DNA from: Chitinophagaceae bacterium UBA1946 | GTDB taxonomy: Bacteria; Bacteroidota; Bacteroidia; Chitinophagales; Chitinophagaceae | NCBI GenBank assembly: GCA_002336815.1 | Contig: DDEU01000035.1 | Location: 14,732 to 77,901, forward strand | Length of the DNA: 63,170 nt | Reading direction: 5' to 3' | In this document: positions 27,124-35,224 of the stretch, piece after piece | Numbering within the stretch: position 1 is the stretch's first letter | Layout of the letters: the number at the start of each line of letters is the position of its first letter | The notes under the pieces: model-generated | Databases searched by the model: none | The model's input: the letters and a program-made list of their open reading frames with translations, nothing else | What the model was told of the DNA's origin: nothing | Translations under genes and position numbers: made by a program

Positions 27124-28755
27124 ATGAATACCTTACAAACAGCAGACTACATTGTATTTTTCATTTATTTCATTTTGATTGCGGCGTATGGTATTTACAT
27201 TTACCGCAAAAAAAAGAACCGTACAGAGAATGCAAAAGATTTTTTTATTGCAGAGGGGTCGCTCACCTGGTGGGCCATCGGTGCATCGCTGATCGCCAGT
27301 AATATTTCTGCGGAACATTTTATTGGCATGAGCGGCTCTGGTTTTGCACTGGGTCTTGCCATCTCTACCTATGAATGGATGTCAGCCGCCACGCTTATCC
27401 TGGTGGCTGTTTTCATTATTCCACTGTATCTCAAAAACAAAATATATACGATGCCGCAGTTTCTGGCCAGGCGGTATAGTGATGCAGTGAGCACCATCAT
27501 GGCGGTGATATGGCTGCTGGTATACGTTTTTGTAAACTTAACTTCCATCATTTACCTCGGGGCGCTGGCCATCTCTGCTGTATCCAGTATCAGTTTTGCA
27601 TATTGCGTGGCAGGGTTGAGCATTTTTGCAGTAATCGTTACACTAGGCGGCATGAAAGTGATTGGCTACACAGATATCTTCCAGGTACTTGTACTCATTG
27701 TCGGCGGTTTGGTGACCACATACCTTGCACTAACCTTGCTGGCAGAACAGTTTGGATATGGAAAAGACCTGCTGAAAGGACTTGCCCTGTTAAGAAAAGA
27801 AGCACCCGGGCATTTTCATATGATATTCGACAAGTCGAATCCGCACTATAAAGAATTGCCCGGTATGTCGGTGCTTATTGGGGGTATGCTCATTAATAAT
27901 CTTGCCTACTGGGGCTGCAACCAATACATAGTGCAAAGAGCACTGGGAGCAGAATTACACACCGCCAGGAAAGGGATATTGTTTGCTGCTTTTTTAAAAA
28001 TGCTTGTGCCGGTGATCGCTGTTTTGCCCGGCATCGCCATGTATGTAATGCATCACAACGGGCTGTTTCAAAAAGAGATGACGGATGCTGCAGGACTGGT
28101 GAAGCCAGACCAGGCTTACCCTACCCTGATGAACCTGTTGCCTGCCGGTTTAAAGGGTGTTGCTTTTGCAGCCCTTACCGCAGCCATCGTTGCTTCCCTC
28201 GCAGGCAAGGCCAACAGCATATCTACTATTTTTTCACTGGACATTTATAAGAAATATTTTAACCGGGATGCCAGCGAACGAAACCTGGTTGTAACGGGCA
28301 GGTGGGCAGTTGTTGCCTCCATGCTCATCGCAGCCTTTGTTGCCCCGGCATTAAAATCGCTCGACCAGGCCTATCAATTCATACAGGAGTATGTTGGCTT
28401 TTTTTCTCCCGGTGTGCTGGCAATTTTTTTACTGGGTTTGTTCTGGAAAAAAACAACTGCAGCAGCTGCAATCGCAGGAGCCTTGCTTACCGTGCCCATC
28501 GCTGTTGTATTGAAATTTTTACCTGTTTGGACGCAGGGGGCATTCCCTGATTATCCCTTTTTAGACAGGATGACGATCACCTTTTTTGCAATAGTGATCC
28601 TGATGGTAACGATGAGCCTCTCAAAACCCGCCAGTGAGCAGGATACACATCGCATCGAAGTCAACAGCAAACTCTTTAAAGTATCTCCCGGCTTTGTGAT
28701 CGGTTCATTTATTATCTGTGGCATGCTGGCAGCGCTCTATACTATTTTCTGGTAA
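27124..28755 (+). CDS. Sodium:solute symporter (SSS/SGLT-like)
   Basis: A 543-aa inner-membrane transporter with about 14 spans. The N-terminus TADYIVFFIYFILIAAYG, the segment TWWAIGASLIASNISAEHFIGMSGSGFALG and GGMKVIGYTDIFQVLVLIVGG are hallmarks of the SSS family sugar branch. It would couple Na+ entry to uptake of a sugar or related solute. Being 52 bp downstream of the GH95-like glycosidase, it is a good candidate importer for its product. It is convergent with a small membrane gene whose end lies only 4 bp away, and no terminator hairpin is visible between them. Confidence 0.93.
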   Translation: MNTLQTADYIVFFIYFILIAAYGIYIYRKKKNRTENAKDFFIAEGSLTWWAIGASLIASNISAEHFIGMSGSGFALGLAISTYEWMSAATLILVAVFIIPLYLKNKIYTMPQFLARRYSDAVSTIMAVIWLLVYVFVNLTSIIYLGALAISAVSSISFAYCVAGLSIFAVIVTLGGMKVIGYTDIFQVLVLIVGGLVTTYLALTLLAEQFGYGKDLLKGLALLRKEAPGHFHMIFDKSNPHYKELPGMSVLIGGMLINNLAYWGCNQYIVQRALGAELHTARKGILFAAFLKMLVPVIAVLPGIAMYVMHHNGLFQKEMTDAAGLVKPDQAYPTLMNLLPAGLKGVAFAALTAAIVASLAGKANSISTIFSLDIYKKYFNRDASERNLVVTGRWAVVASMLIAAFVAPALKSLDQAYQFIQEYVGFFSPGVLAIFLLGLFWKKTTAAAAIAGALLTVPIAVVLKFLPVWTQGAFPDYPFLDRMTITFFAIVILMVTMSLSKPASEQDTHRIEVNSKLFKVSPGFVIGSFIICGMLAALYTIFW

Positions 28756-28759
28756 AGAT

Positions 28760-29224
28760 TCATTCGTAGACACGATAGTAATTCCTGTTTTCCAGCAGCG
28801 CCAATACAATCAAGCTGAAACCTGAAAAGCTGAATACTGCCCGGATCGCAGTGGCATATTCGACGTGCAGCCGCTGATCGTACCATTCAAGCGGTAACAC
28901 CGTCCAGCCTTCTGTAGAGATATTTACCGGCAAGATGAAAATAAAAAAAAGCAATATGCTGACGAGGTAAAATACCGAAGCAAACAGTAAATGTTTTGAA
29001 GAGCGCTTTTTCTTCTTTTCTACCACTATAAGCAGGATCGTCAGTAAGAATGCGATGATCTCAAAAATGATCAGCCAGCTTAGCCCGATCGTAAAATGCT
29101 CGAATGCAAGGAAACTATCTTTCGGCAGATCCAGTATATCCGAGGCTTCGATCAGGTTGCAGAGCAACACCGAGAGTGGGATCACCGCAAACATAACGGT
29201 TAAAAATCTCAATAGATTTTTCAT
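28760..29224 (-). CDS. Four-span membrane protein of unknown function
   Basis: A 154-aa integral membrane protein with four predicted spans (LLRFLTVMFAVIPLSVLLCN; IGLSWLIIFEIIAFLLTILLIVV; LLFASVFYLVSILLFFIFIL; IRAVFSFSGFSLIVLALL). The layout loosely recalls DUF1772-type proteins, but I see no firm signature. Start at 29224 (MKNLLRFL) is preferred over the upstream in-frame start at 29257 because it begins directly at the first span. Function unknown. Confidence 0.7.
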   Translation of the reverse strand: MKNLLRFLTVMFAVIPLSVLLCNLIEASDILDLPKDSFLAFEHFTIGLSWLIIFEIIAFLLTILLIVVEKKKKRSSKHLLFASVFYLVSILLFFIFILPVNISTEGWTVLPLEWYDQRLHVEYATAIRAVFSFSGFSLIVLALLENRNYYRVYE

Positions 29225-29413
29225 ACAACTAATTTTAGATGATCGCAATGTCAGCATTCATCATCAATGCCTGGTACCCGGGATTGGCGATAAGCCCGTG
29301 GATGATTGCAGGTTGACCTGGTAAAATTAATTGCTGCAGCTGCTGCAGTATGTTGTTTGCTTGTTAAGTGGATGCCGTTAACAAAGCATTCAATACGGAG
29401 TTGGTGAGAGAAA

Positions 29414-30064
29414 TTAGTTTTTAATAAAAGGAAGATACACGTTGTCGTAAATGCTTTTCTTTACCTGCGTACGAAGTTTTTGAAAAGATTCAAAAGGGCC
29501 CTTTGTAGCAAACATGTTAATGAGCCATGCCGGCACACTGCCTCCCGGATCTACCTGCAGCACATATTCTATCTGCACCTGCCCATTCCTGAGGGGGGTA
29601 ATGAGCCAGCGGGAGTAGGATTGCTGAATCCTTACCACGTTTTTGTTTTCCGGTAAATAGTTGGGCTGGTTTTCACCTAAAACTGTTACCGTTTTAGTAG
29701 CCGCATCCTGCGATACCAGCAGCCTTACGATAAAATCACGGTTGCTAACGGGCCATGGTATAGCCAGTTCAGAATGATAGTATAATTCAGAAGGAGAGGG
29801 TTGTTTCAATACCGTACAGGTTTTGGTGGCATACACCCAGTCCTTGGTAGCGTTGATATCCAGCAATACTGCCGTGAGCCTGCTCAGCGAAGCATCAACG
29901 GTACAGGTCGTTTTAACAGCTTTATAAGGAGAGTTGTCGAGATTTTTTGTGTACACTTTTATCCCTTCTTTATCAGTCTTGAGGGCCCAGTCGTTTTGGG
30001 AAAAAGCGGTTGCAGTAGTAAAACATAAGATCACTGCAATAATAAGAGTATATGTTGAATTCAT
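29414..30064 (-). CDS. Exported START-domain (SRPBCC) protein
   Basis: A 216-aa protein with a signal peptide ending in TAFSQ, then a single START-type domain. It opens WALKTDKEGIKVYTKNLDNSPYKAVKTTCTVDA and includes KDWVYATKTCTVLKQ, IPWPVSNRDFIVRLLV and VDPGGSVPAWLINMFATKGPFESFQKL, the usual landmarks. START domains bind lipids in a deep cavity. An exported single-domain form suggests a periplasmic lipid or sterol-like ligand carrier, but the ligand is unknown. It lies 41 bp downstream of the dCMP deaminase gene on the same strand. Confidence 0.88.
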   Translation of the reverse strand: MNSTYTLIIAVILCFTTATAFSQNDWALKTDKEGIKVYTKNLDNSPYKAVKTTCTVDASLSRLTAVLLDINATKDWVYATKTCTVLKQPSPSELYYHSELAIPWPVSNRDFIVRLLVSQDAATKTVTVLGENQPNYLPENKNVVRIQQSYSRWLITPLRNGQVQIEYVLQVDPGGSVPAWLINMFATKGPFESFQKLRTQVKKSIYDNVYLPFIKN

Positions 30065-30105
30065 AGAGAATGAGAACAGTTTAAAATACGTTTTTGTTCG
30101 TTGCG

Positions 30106-30612
30106 TTATACATCTGCTTCGTTAAATGACAACAACAGGCTGTTAATGGTTGCATTTACCTTTCTGCAGGTAACGCCTGCTTTGTCCAGCATGATCCTGG
30201 AGGCTTTAAAGATATCTGTTCCGGCATATTTGTCAGACAGGTAGATCACTTCCCGGATGCCCGACTGGATGATCGCCTTGGTGCATTCGTTGCAGGGGAA
30301 AAGGGCTGTATAGATCTTGCAGCCTTTTAGATCCATCCCGATATTGTTGAGTATGGCGTTGAGCTCTGCATGGCACACAAAGGGGTATTTTGTTTCGAGA
30401 AAACCGCCCTGCTTTTCCCATGGAAAATCATCATCATCACATCCAATGGGTAAACCATTATAACCGGCACCTACGATCTTATTTTTTTCGTTCACAATGC
30501 AGGCGCCCACCTGCGTGTTGGGGTCCTTGCTCCGGCGTGCACTCAGCAACGCCACGCCCATAAAATATTCATCCCAGGAAATATAATCCTTTCTTTTTTC
30601 AAGGCCGGCCAT
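30106..30612 (-). CDS. Deoxycytidylate (dCMP) deaminase family protein
   Basis: A 168-aa zinc deaminase. The zinc and proton-shuttle residues are His81 and Glu83 in FVCHAELNAI, and Cys107 and Cys110 in PCNECTKA. YNGLPIGCDDDDFPWE and SKDPNTQVGACIV are typical of the dCMP/ComEB family. It would convert dCMP to dUMP, supplying thymidylate synthesis in the cytoplasm. The length is close to the family norm. It lies 16 bp downstream of the PhnA-like gene and 41 bp upstream of the START gene, so the three probably form one transcript. Confidence 0.92.
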   Translation of the reverse strand: MAGLEKRKDYISWDEYFMGVALLSARRSKDPNTQVGACIVNEKNKIVGAGYNGLPIGCDDDDFPWEKQGGFLETKYPFVCHAELNAILNNIGMDLKGCKIYTALFPCNECTKAIIQSGIREVIYLSDKYAGTDIFKASRIMLDKAGVTCRKVNATINSLLLSFNEADV

Positions 30613-30628
30613 ACAACGGTATTTAAAA

Positions 30629-31213
30629 TTAACTGCTTTGTTTTCTTACATACTTTGTCAGTATCACAATTACCTGTCCTTCGATCTTGCCTTCTACCTG
30701 TTCTGTATTTTCCGGTACCACCCGTATATTCTTTACCACCGTTCCCATTTTTGCATTGAGGGTAGAGCCTTTCACATCAAGCGATTTGGTAAGTACCACG
30801 GTATCGCCGGTTTGTAATACCTGCCCATTACAGTCTTTGTGCAGGTCAACCGTGCCATCACTATCCTGGTCGCCCAGTGCTTTTGCCCAGGCCAGGCGTT
30901 CATCATCCAGGTAAAGCATATCAAGATTATCCGCCGCCCAGCTTTCGTTCTTAAGTCGCTGCAGCATGCGCCAGGCCACCACCTGCACACCCGGCACTTC
31001 ACTCCACATACTGGTGGTCAAGCAATTCCAGTGAGCGCTGTTCAACTCCGCCTTCTTTTCGATCTGCGCCCTGCAGGTATCGCAGATCATGATATTGTTG
31101 TCTTCCGTACTTCTATCCTGTGGCAATACTTCGAAAATTTTTACGCCGGTTTCAGCGGTACACAGTTCACATTTGTTCTCACTTCTTGCCAGCAGGTTTT
31201 TCTCAAGGTTCAT
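30629..31213 (-). CDS. PhnA/YjdM-like zinc-ribbon protein
   Basis: A 194-aa cytoplasmic protein of the PhnA (YjdM) family. The N-terminal zinc ribbon has the pairs CELC and CDTC (KCELCTAETG, MICDTCRAQI). The C-terminal SH3-like PhnA domain is the segment around VDLHKDCNGQVLQTGDTVVLTKSLDVKGSTLNAKMGTVVKNIR. Despite its name the family is not needed for phosphonate breakdown; its role is unclear. It is first in a likely three-gene transcript with the dCMP deaminase and START genes. Confidence 0.9.
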   Translation of the reverse strand: MNLEKNLLARSENKCELCTAETGVKIFEVLPQDRSTEDNNIMICDTCRAQIEKKAELNSAHWNCLTTSMWSEVPGVQVVAWRMLQRLKNESWAADNLDMLYLDDERLAWAKALGDQDSDGTVDLHKDCNGQVLQTGDTVVLTKSLDVKGSTLNAKMGTVVKNIRVVPENTEQVEGKIEGQVIVILTKYVRKQSS

Positions 31214-31397
31214 ATTGTAAAATTTCGGCGAAGGTAATTCTTTCAGGCGATTTGAAGAAGGCGGTCAAAAACCTGTGGTACCCATCACTGCGATGATCAT
31301 TTTAGTGTTACGGGAATAGAATTATAAACCATTATCCAAATGAAAAATCAGGCACAAAAAAGCCTGGAAACAATATTGTACTTTTAAAATAAAATCC

Positions 31398-31763
31398 ATG
31401 TCAAAGTATAATTGCTTTCTACTGCTGTTCATTGTATCAGTAGCTGCCTTCGTTGTGTTTATGGTATTTTACCTTAAAGCATTTTTTGGATTCGCCATGC
31501 ATGCAGAAGAACTTTCTGAGCATTCTTACAACAGTCCCTTCCAGTTCATGGCAATGATATTTACACCGGAACTGATCATTTCATTTATTGTTACCGCCGC
31601 CTGCAGTCTTTGTACAAGGGTATTGGGAATTGTGTGGGTGATTAAAAATAAAACAGTGACCGATGGAGAAAAAGCGCTGTGGGTAATAGGTTTTATCATG
31701 ATGGGGTTTGTAACGGCCATCGTTTTTTTGATACTTGCAAAGAGCCGCAAGTTTGTTGAATGA
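31398..31763 (+). CDS. Small three-span membrane protein
   Basis: A 121-aa membrane protein with spans at about residues 6-30, 52-78 and 93-115 (ending IMMGFVTAIVFLILAKSRKFVE). PLD-N or phospholipase-associated small membrane proteins have a similar C-terminal layout, but that is a loose resemblance. It is monocistronic, divergent from the PhnA-like gene, and followed by a large inverted repeat. Function unknown. Confidence 0.7.
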   Translation: MSKYNCFLLLFIVSVAAFVVFMVFYLKAFFGFAMHAEELSEHSYNSPFQFMAMIFTPELIISFIVTAACSLCTRVLGIVWVIKNKTVTDGEKALWVIGFIMMGFVTAIVFLILAKSRKFVE

Positions 31764-31782
31764 TGAGCCTGAAAGCAAAAGA

Positions 31783-31899
31783 GGCTGGATCAAAGTTGTA
31801 CTGATACCTATACCCGGCAAGTTGGATACAAGATCAGTATGCACAGCACTGAAACATATTGATGCCTTCAATGTTGCAGACTGTTGCGTTGATCCAGCC
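31783..31899. repeat. Inverted repeat with 95-nt insert, possible split terminator
   Basis: Perfect 11-bp arms (GGCTGGATCAA at 31783-31793, TTGATCCAGCC at 31889-31899) are separated by 95 nt. Within the insert a second pairing (TACTGAT with ATCAGTA) is possible. The outer arms look like the terminator at 16096-16136, but the loop is far longer. It lies between convergent genes. Confidence 0.6.
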
Positions 31900-31919
31900 C
31901 TATATCTTCCAATAATTCA

Positions 31920-33929
31920 TCAATGCGCTACCTGCAGCGTAAAACCGGTGTTGGCCGTAAAATGTGCGCCCGTGCTAACAGACAGGCTTCTGCAACTTCC
32001 ATTCACATTCAGCACAGCCGTACCAGTATTGATCACCACATCTGTATTAGCGTCCGGCACTACATTGCAACTCCAGTTGGCCGCATTGTTCCATAACGTA
32101 TTGGCAGTACCGGTCCAGTAGTTTACAAATTTGAGGGTAGTTACCGTGCTGAAATTACCGCTTACATTGCAGCGGTACTGGTAGCCATACATGGAAGAAG
32201 CTGCATTACTGATCTGCAGGGTGGCCGTAGTGGCATTTGCATACGTACTGTTATTGGTAATATTGCTGAATCCGCCGCCGGTATTTACCTGCCATTGATA
32301 AGCAGCCCCGGTAATGCTGGACGTGATGTGAATGGTACCACCGGGACAAGGATCTGTAACTGCTGCGGTGCCGCCCAAAACATATAAGTCGCCCGCCGGA
32401 TTGTCCCCGTTATTCGCACTAAAAAGTATCTTACTGTTTACACCAAAAAATGTTAACTCCGGATCAGAATCACCTGCGCCGGTATTGATGTCTGCTTCCA
32501 GTGTTGTACCCACGGTAGTACCATCCGTTTTCCATAACTCATTTCCCTTTATGCCATCGTTGGCAACAAAATACAGGTTGGTGGCAGTGAAAGCACCCAG
32601 TGTAAACAATGCACCATTACCTGCGCCGGGGTTAATGTCTTTCACGATTTTTGTATTGGCCAGCGTACCGTCTGATATCCACAACTCACGGCCTTCGGCA
32701 TCGGTGGAAGCAACAAAAAAGAATTTATTGCCCTGGAACAGGGGGGTGCTGATGGTGCCGGTATTAACATCATATTGATAATTGTACATGATGGCCGGAA
32801 AATCATTGTTAGCAAAAGAAAAAGATTTGAACAGGGTAGTACCGCCGGGTGTACCATCGGATTGCCAGAGCGATGAACTCGTAGCGCCATCAGAAACCGC
32901 AAACATAAATTTGGTTGGCAGGTCAACCGCATTGGTGATGAGAATAAGTGCCGGACTAAAGCCTGTTTGTACAATATTTTTTACGAGGGTGGTATTGGCC
33001 AAACTGCCATCAGTCGTCCACAATTCACCGGCGCTGGTACCATCATTGGCAATAAAATAGGCTTTGTTATTGAAGGTGTGAAAACCATTGGTCACCGGGA
33101 AACTAAAACCCGGCACTATTTCTATCGAAGTGGCGCTGGCTGGTCCGGCATTGATGTCTTTCACCAGCACGGTGCCGGCGGCAGTGCCATCTGTTTTCCA
33201 TATCTCTTCTCCATGAGTAGCATCGCTGGCAATGAACAACACGATATTATTAAGGCCAAAAAATGTTTTCGGACTTGAGGAATCAGCTCCTGTATTGATG
33301 TTCTTTAGTAATACGGTGCCGGCAGCAGTTCCGTCAGACTTCCACAATTCCAGGCCTTCGGCTGCGGTATTGGCAGCAAATAAAAGGTAGGTTCCGTTAC
33401 TGAATATATTGTAATTATCGGCCTGGTTGCTGCTTTCTACTCCTGCGGCAATGTCTTTTACAATGGTGGTTCCTGCACCAGTGCCATCGGTTCGCCATAA
33501 CTCCCTGCCCTGTGTAAGCGTAGCGGCACTAAAGTAAACGGTGCCGTTCATCAATGCAAAATCCGCAGGGTCAGATCCAATTCCGGGTGTGCTGTTGATG
33601 TCTTTTATTAGCACAGTACCCACTGTTGTGCCATCGGTACTGTACAGTTCGGCACCCAGCGCTGCCGTGCTTCCCCGGAAGATCAGCTTACCGGAAAACA
33701 GGCCGGCAGCTTCTTCAAATTTTATGCTGGTCGAGATCTGAACCGTACCCGCCAGGGTTCCATCTGTTACCCATATCGTGCTGTCGATACCCGATACCAC
33801 GATCGTTTTTTGACTGCTGAGCGGAAACGTTACCTGCAGGTCTTTATTGGAATTGATCTGTGTAACCTGGGCCTCTGCCACATTCATTGTAACAATAAAA
33901 ATGCCTGCCATCAATAAAATTCTTTTCAT
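31920..33929 (-). CDS. ELWxxDGT-repeat surface protein
   Basis: A 669-aa exported protein. Start at 33929 (MKRILLMAGIFIVTMNVAEA) is preferred; another in-frame ATG lies 9 bp upstream. About nine repeats of the ELWxxDGT type fill residues 45-520 (for example ELWRTDGTGAGTTIVKDI, ELWKSDGTAAGTVLLKNI and EIWKTDGTAAGTVLVKDI), forming a propeller-like array. The last 140 residues are an Ig-like segment plus a WTGTANTLWNNAANW module, very similar to the end of the 1219-aa protein at 12400-16059. No known T9SS domain is present. It is probably surface-exposed; function unknown. Confidence 0.9.
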   Translation of the reverse strand: MKRILLMAGIFIVTMNVAEAQVTQINSNKDLQVTFPLSSQKTIVVSGIDSTIWVTDGTLAGTVQISTSIKFEEAAGLFSGKLIFRGSTAALGAELYSTDGTTVGTVLIKDINSTPGIGSDPADFALMNGTVYFSAATLTQGRELWRTDGTGAGTTIVKDIAAGVESSNQADNYNIFSNGTYLLFAANTAAEGLELWKSDGTAAGTVLLKNINTGADSSSPKTFFGLNNIVLFIASDATHGEEIWKTDGTAAGTVLVKDINAGPASATSIEIVPGFSFPVTNGFHTFNNKAYFIANDGTSAGELWTTDGSLANTTLVKNIVQTGFSPALILITNAVDLPTKFMFAVSDGATSSSLWQSDGTPGGTTLFKSFSFANNDFPAIMYNYQYDVNTGTISTPLFQGNKFFFVASTDAEGRELWISDGTLANTKIVKDINPGAGNGALFTLGAFTATNLYFVANDGIKGNELWKTDGTTVGTTLEADINTGAGDSDPELTFFGVNSKILFSANNGDNPAGDLYVLGGTAAVTDPCPGGTIHITSSITGAAYQWQVNTGGGFSNITNNSTYANATTATLQISNAASSMYGYQYRCNVSGNFSTVTTLKFVNYWTGTANTLWNNAANWSCNVVPDANTDVVINTGTAVLNVNGSCRSLSVSTGAHFTANTGFTLQVAH

Positions 33930-34124
33930 ATAAACCATTTTTTAATTGAAAAAGAAAAATAGGAGATTGGCATTGGTAAGGCCTTTCATGAAATAGTTGG
34001 ATCCAACGCAGGAGATTTTCTTTGTAAAAGTAATAAACGGTTCTTGTGAATCATAGTGTATCACAAAGAAAATTGCCTGCCTTACAACAATGCAGAACCA
34101 ATTCTGCGGAGGGCCGGGAATCAC

Positions 34125-34559
34125 TTATTTCTTCGCAAAAGTGCGCAGGTAATTGATCAGGTCGCCCGGGCTCCTGGTTTTGCCAAATGTACCTTCGATC
34201 ACATCCTGGTTTCCGGGAATCCTTTTTTTAAAACCCGGCATATCCTTATGTCCAAAATAGATTTTGTACAACAGGGAGCCATCGCTTTGTTGCTGGAAAC
34301 CTGCCGAAGTAAAATCAGAAGGTGGAATGGTCAGGTGTTCTGCCCGCCGACCGGTACCCTTGCCATCAATACCATGGCAACTGCGGCAATAAGAGTCGTA
34401 CAATTCCCTGCCTGCTTTAACCGAAGATGCATCGGTTGCCACCGGATTCTTCATCTTTTCATATTTTTCAGGAACCTTCCAGGGGTCGGGCTGCAGGTCA
34501 AATGCCAGCGCTGTAGCGATCACCATAACTGCTGCAAGCACTTTACTAATCTTTATCAT
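34125..34559 (-). CDS. Exported c-type cytochrome (single haem)
   Basis: A 144-aa small cytochrome c with an uncleaved or short signal sequence (SKVLAAVMVIATALAF). Haem attachment is at Cys58, Cys61 and His62 (YCRSCHGIDGKG), and the likely axial Met is Met107 (HKDMPGF). It is a class I-like electron carrier in the periplasm, attached to the inner membrane or free. No oxidase gene is nearby. The upstream region holds two operator-like dyads, suggesting transcriptional control. Confidence 0.9.
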   Translation of the reverse strand: MIKISKVLAAVMVIATALAFDLQPDPWKVPEKYEKMKNPVATDASSVKAGRELYDSYCRSCHGIDGKGTGRRAEHLTIPPSDFTSAGFQQQSDGSLLYKIYFGHKDMPGFKKRIPGNQDVIEGTFGKTRSPGDLINYLRTFAKK

Positions 34560-34583
34560 TGTATCGTATTTTAGTGTTAAGTC

Positions 34584-34602
34584 AAAATCCCCGTGGGATT
34601 TT
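34584..34602. repeat. Hairpin upstream of the cytochrome gene
   Basis: A perfect 8-bp stem AAAATCCC / GGGATTTT with a CGT loop, 25 bp before the cytochrome start on the minus strand. It may be a leader hairpin or an operator. Confidence 0.5.
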
Positions 34603-34637
34603 CATGATAAAACTAAGAACGAAAGTTTGCCACAGGC

Positions 34638-34675
34638 ATGATCTTTATCATTGGCACCGATGTGTATTATCATCG
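34638..34675. promoter_or_regulatory. Two dyads before the cytochrome gene, Fnr/Crp-like
   Basis: ATGAT-N4-ATCAT (34638-34651) differs from the Fnr consensus TTGAT-N4-ATCAA only at the outermost positions. CGATG-N8-CATCG (34658-34675) follows within 7 bp. They lie 79-116 bp upstream of the cytochrome c start. Confidence 0.4.
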
Positions 34676-35224
34676 TTGCAGACTTTACATGGCATAATGA
34701 TCTGTACACGACATTGCCGGCATTGCTAACGTAAAAAGACATTCATCAATAAGAGTTATGATTTCTTTTTGATCCTCGCCAGGGGAGCTGCAAAACCGCC
34801 GGCAATCCCATGCGTTTAACAGGTAGTGAATTACGCAGGCTTTTTTTTGTAAAAAGCCTGTTCATTTCTGATAGACTGCAGGGCGCTGTTTGCTTGAAAT
34901 TATTTTTCAGAAGATTACCAAAATTTAAGGTTAGCGCATTTTTTACGTTTCTGCAGTCATTGGTTTTACTTTGATACAACCAAAAATTGCAGTATAATAA
35001 AACATGGCAACAATACTTGATAAAATCAATAACAAAACTGAATCATATCAGTTTCACTCCGCATTTAAAATCCTATTTTTAGTCAGGAATTAATATGTGT
35101 TTTTCTTTGAACTAAATCACAAAACGGGTTTTACAGATCAAATTCAGAACTTTTGAATGCTTGCTTTTTTGTTTCACAATTCAGGATTAAAACATTAAAT
35201 TCATCATTGTAATTTTAACCCGGT
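34676..35224. other. Gene-free stretch before the large kinase
   Basis: No supported ORF. A perfect 10-bp hairpin CAGGCTTTTT / AAAAAGCCTG lies at 34836-34860 and TAATTTTA (7 of 8 to TAnnTTTG) at 35210-35217, just before the kinase ATG. The 77-codon minus-strand frame at 34746-34979 lacks family resemblance. Confidence 0.4.

Noticed and set aside
29334..29348. CTGCAG-CTG-CTGCAG palindromic run
   Set aside because: This is a short CTG-repeat coincidence with no nearby gene start or repeat partner.
31735..32121. 128-codon plus-strand open frame over the inverted repeat
   Set aside because: It overlaps the end of the ELWxxDGT gene and the split-arm repeat; its sequence mirrors the repeat rather than a protein family.
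34746..34979. 77-codon minus-strand open frame
   Set aside because: No recognisable motif; it contains a perfect hairpin that would be unusual in a gene.
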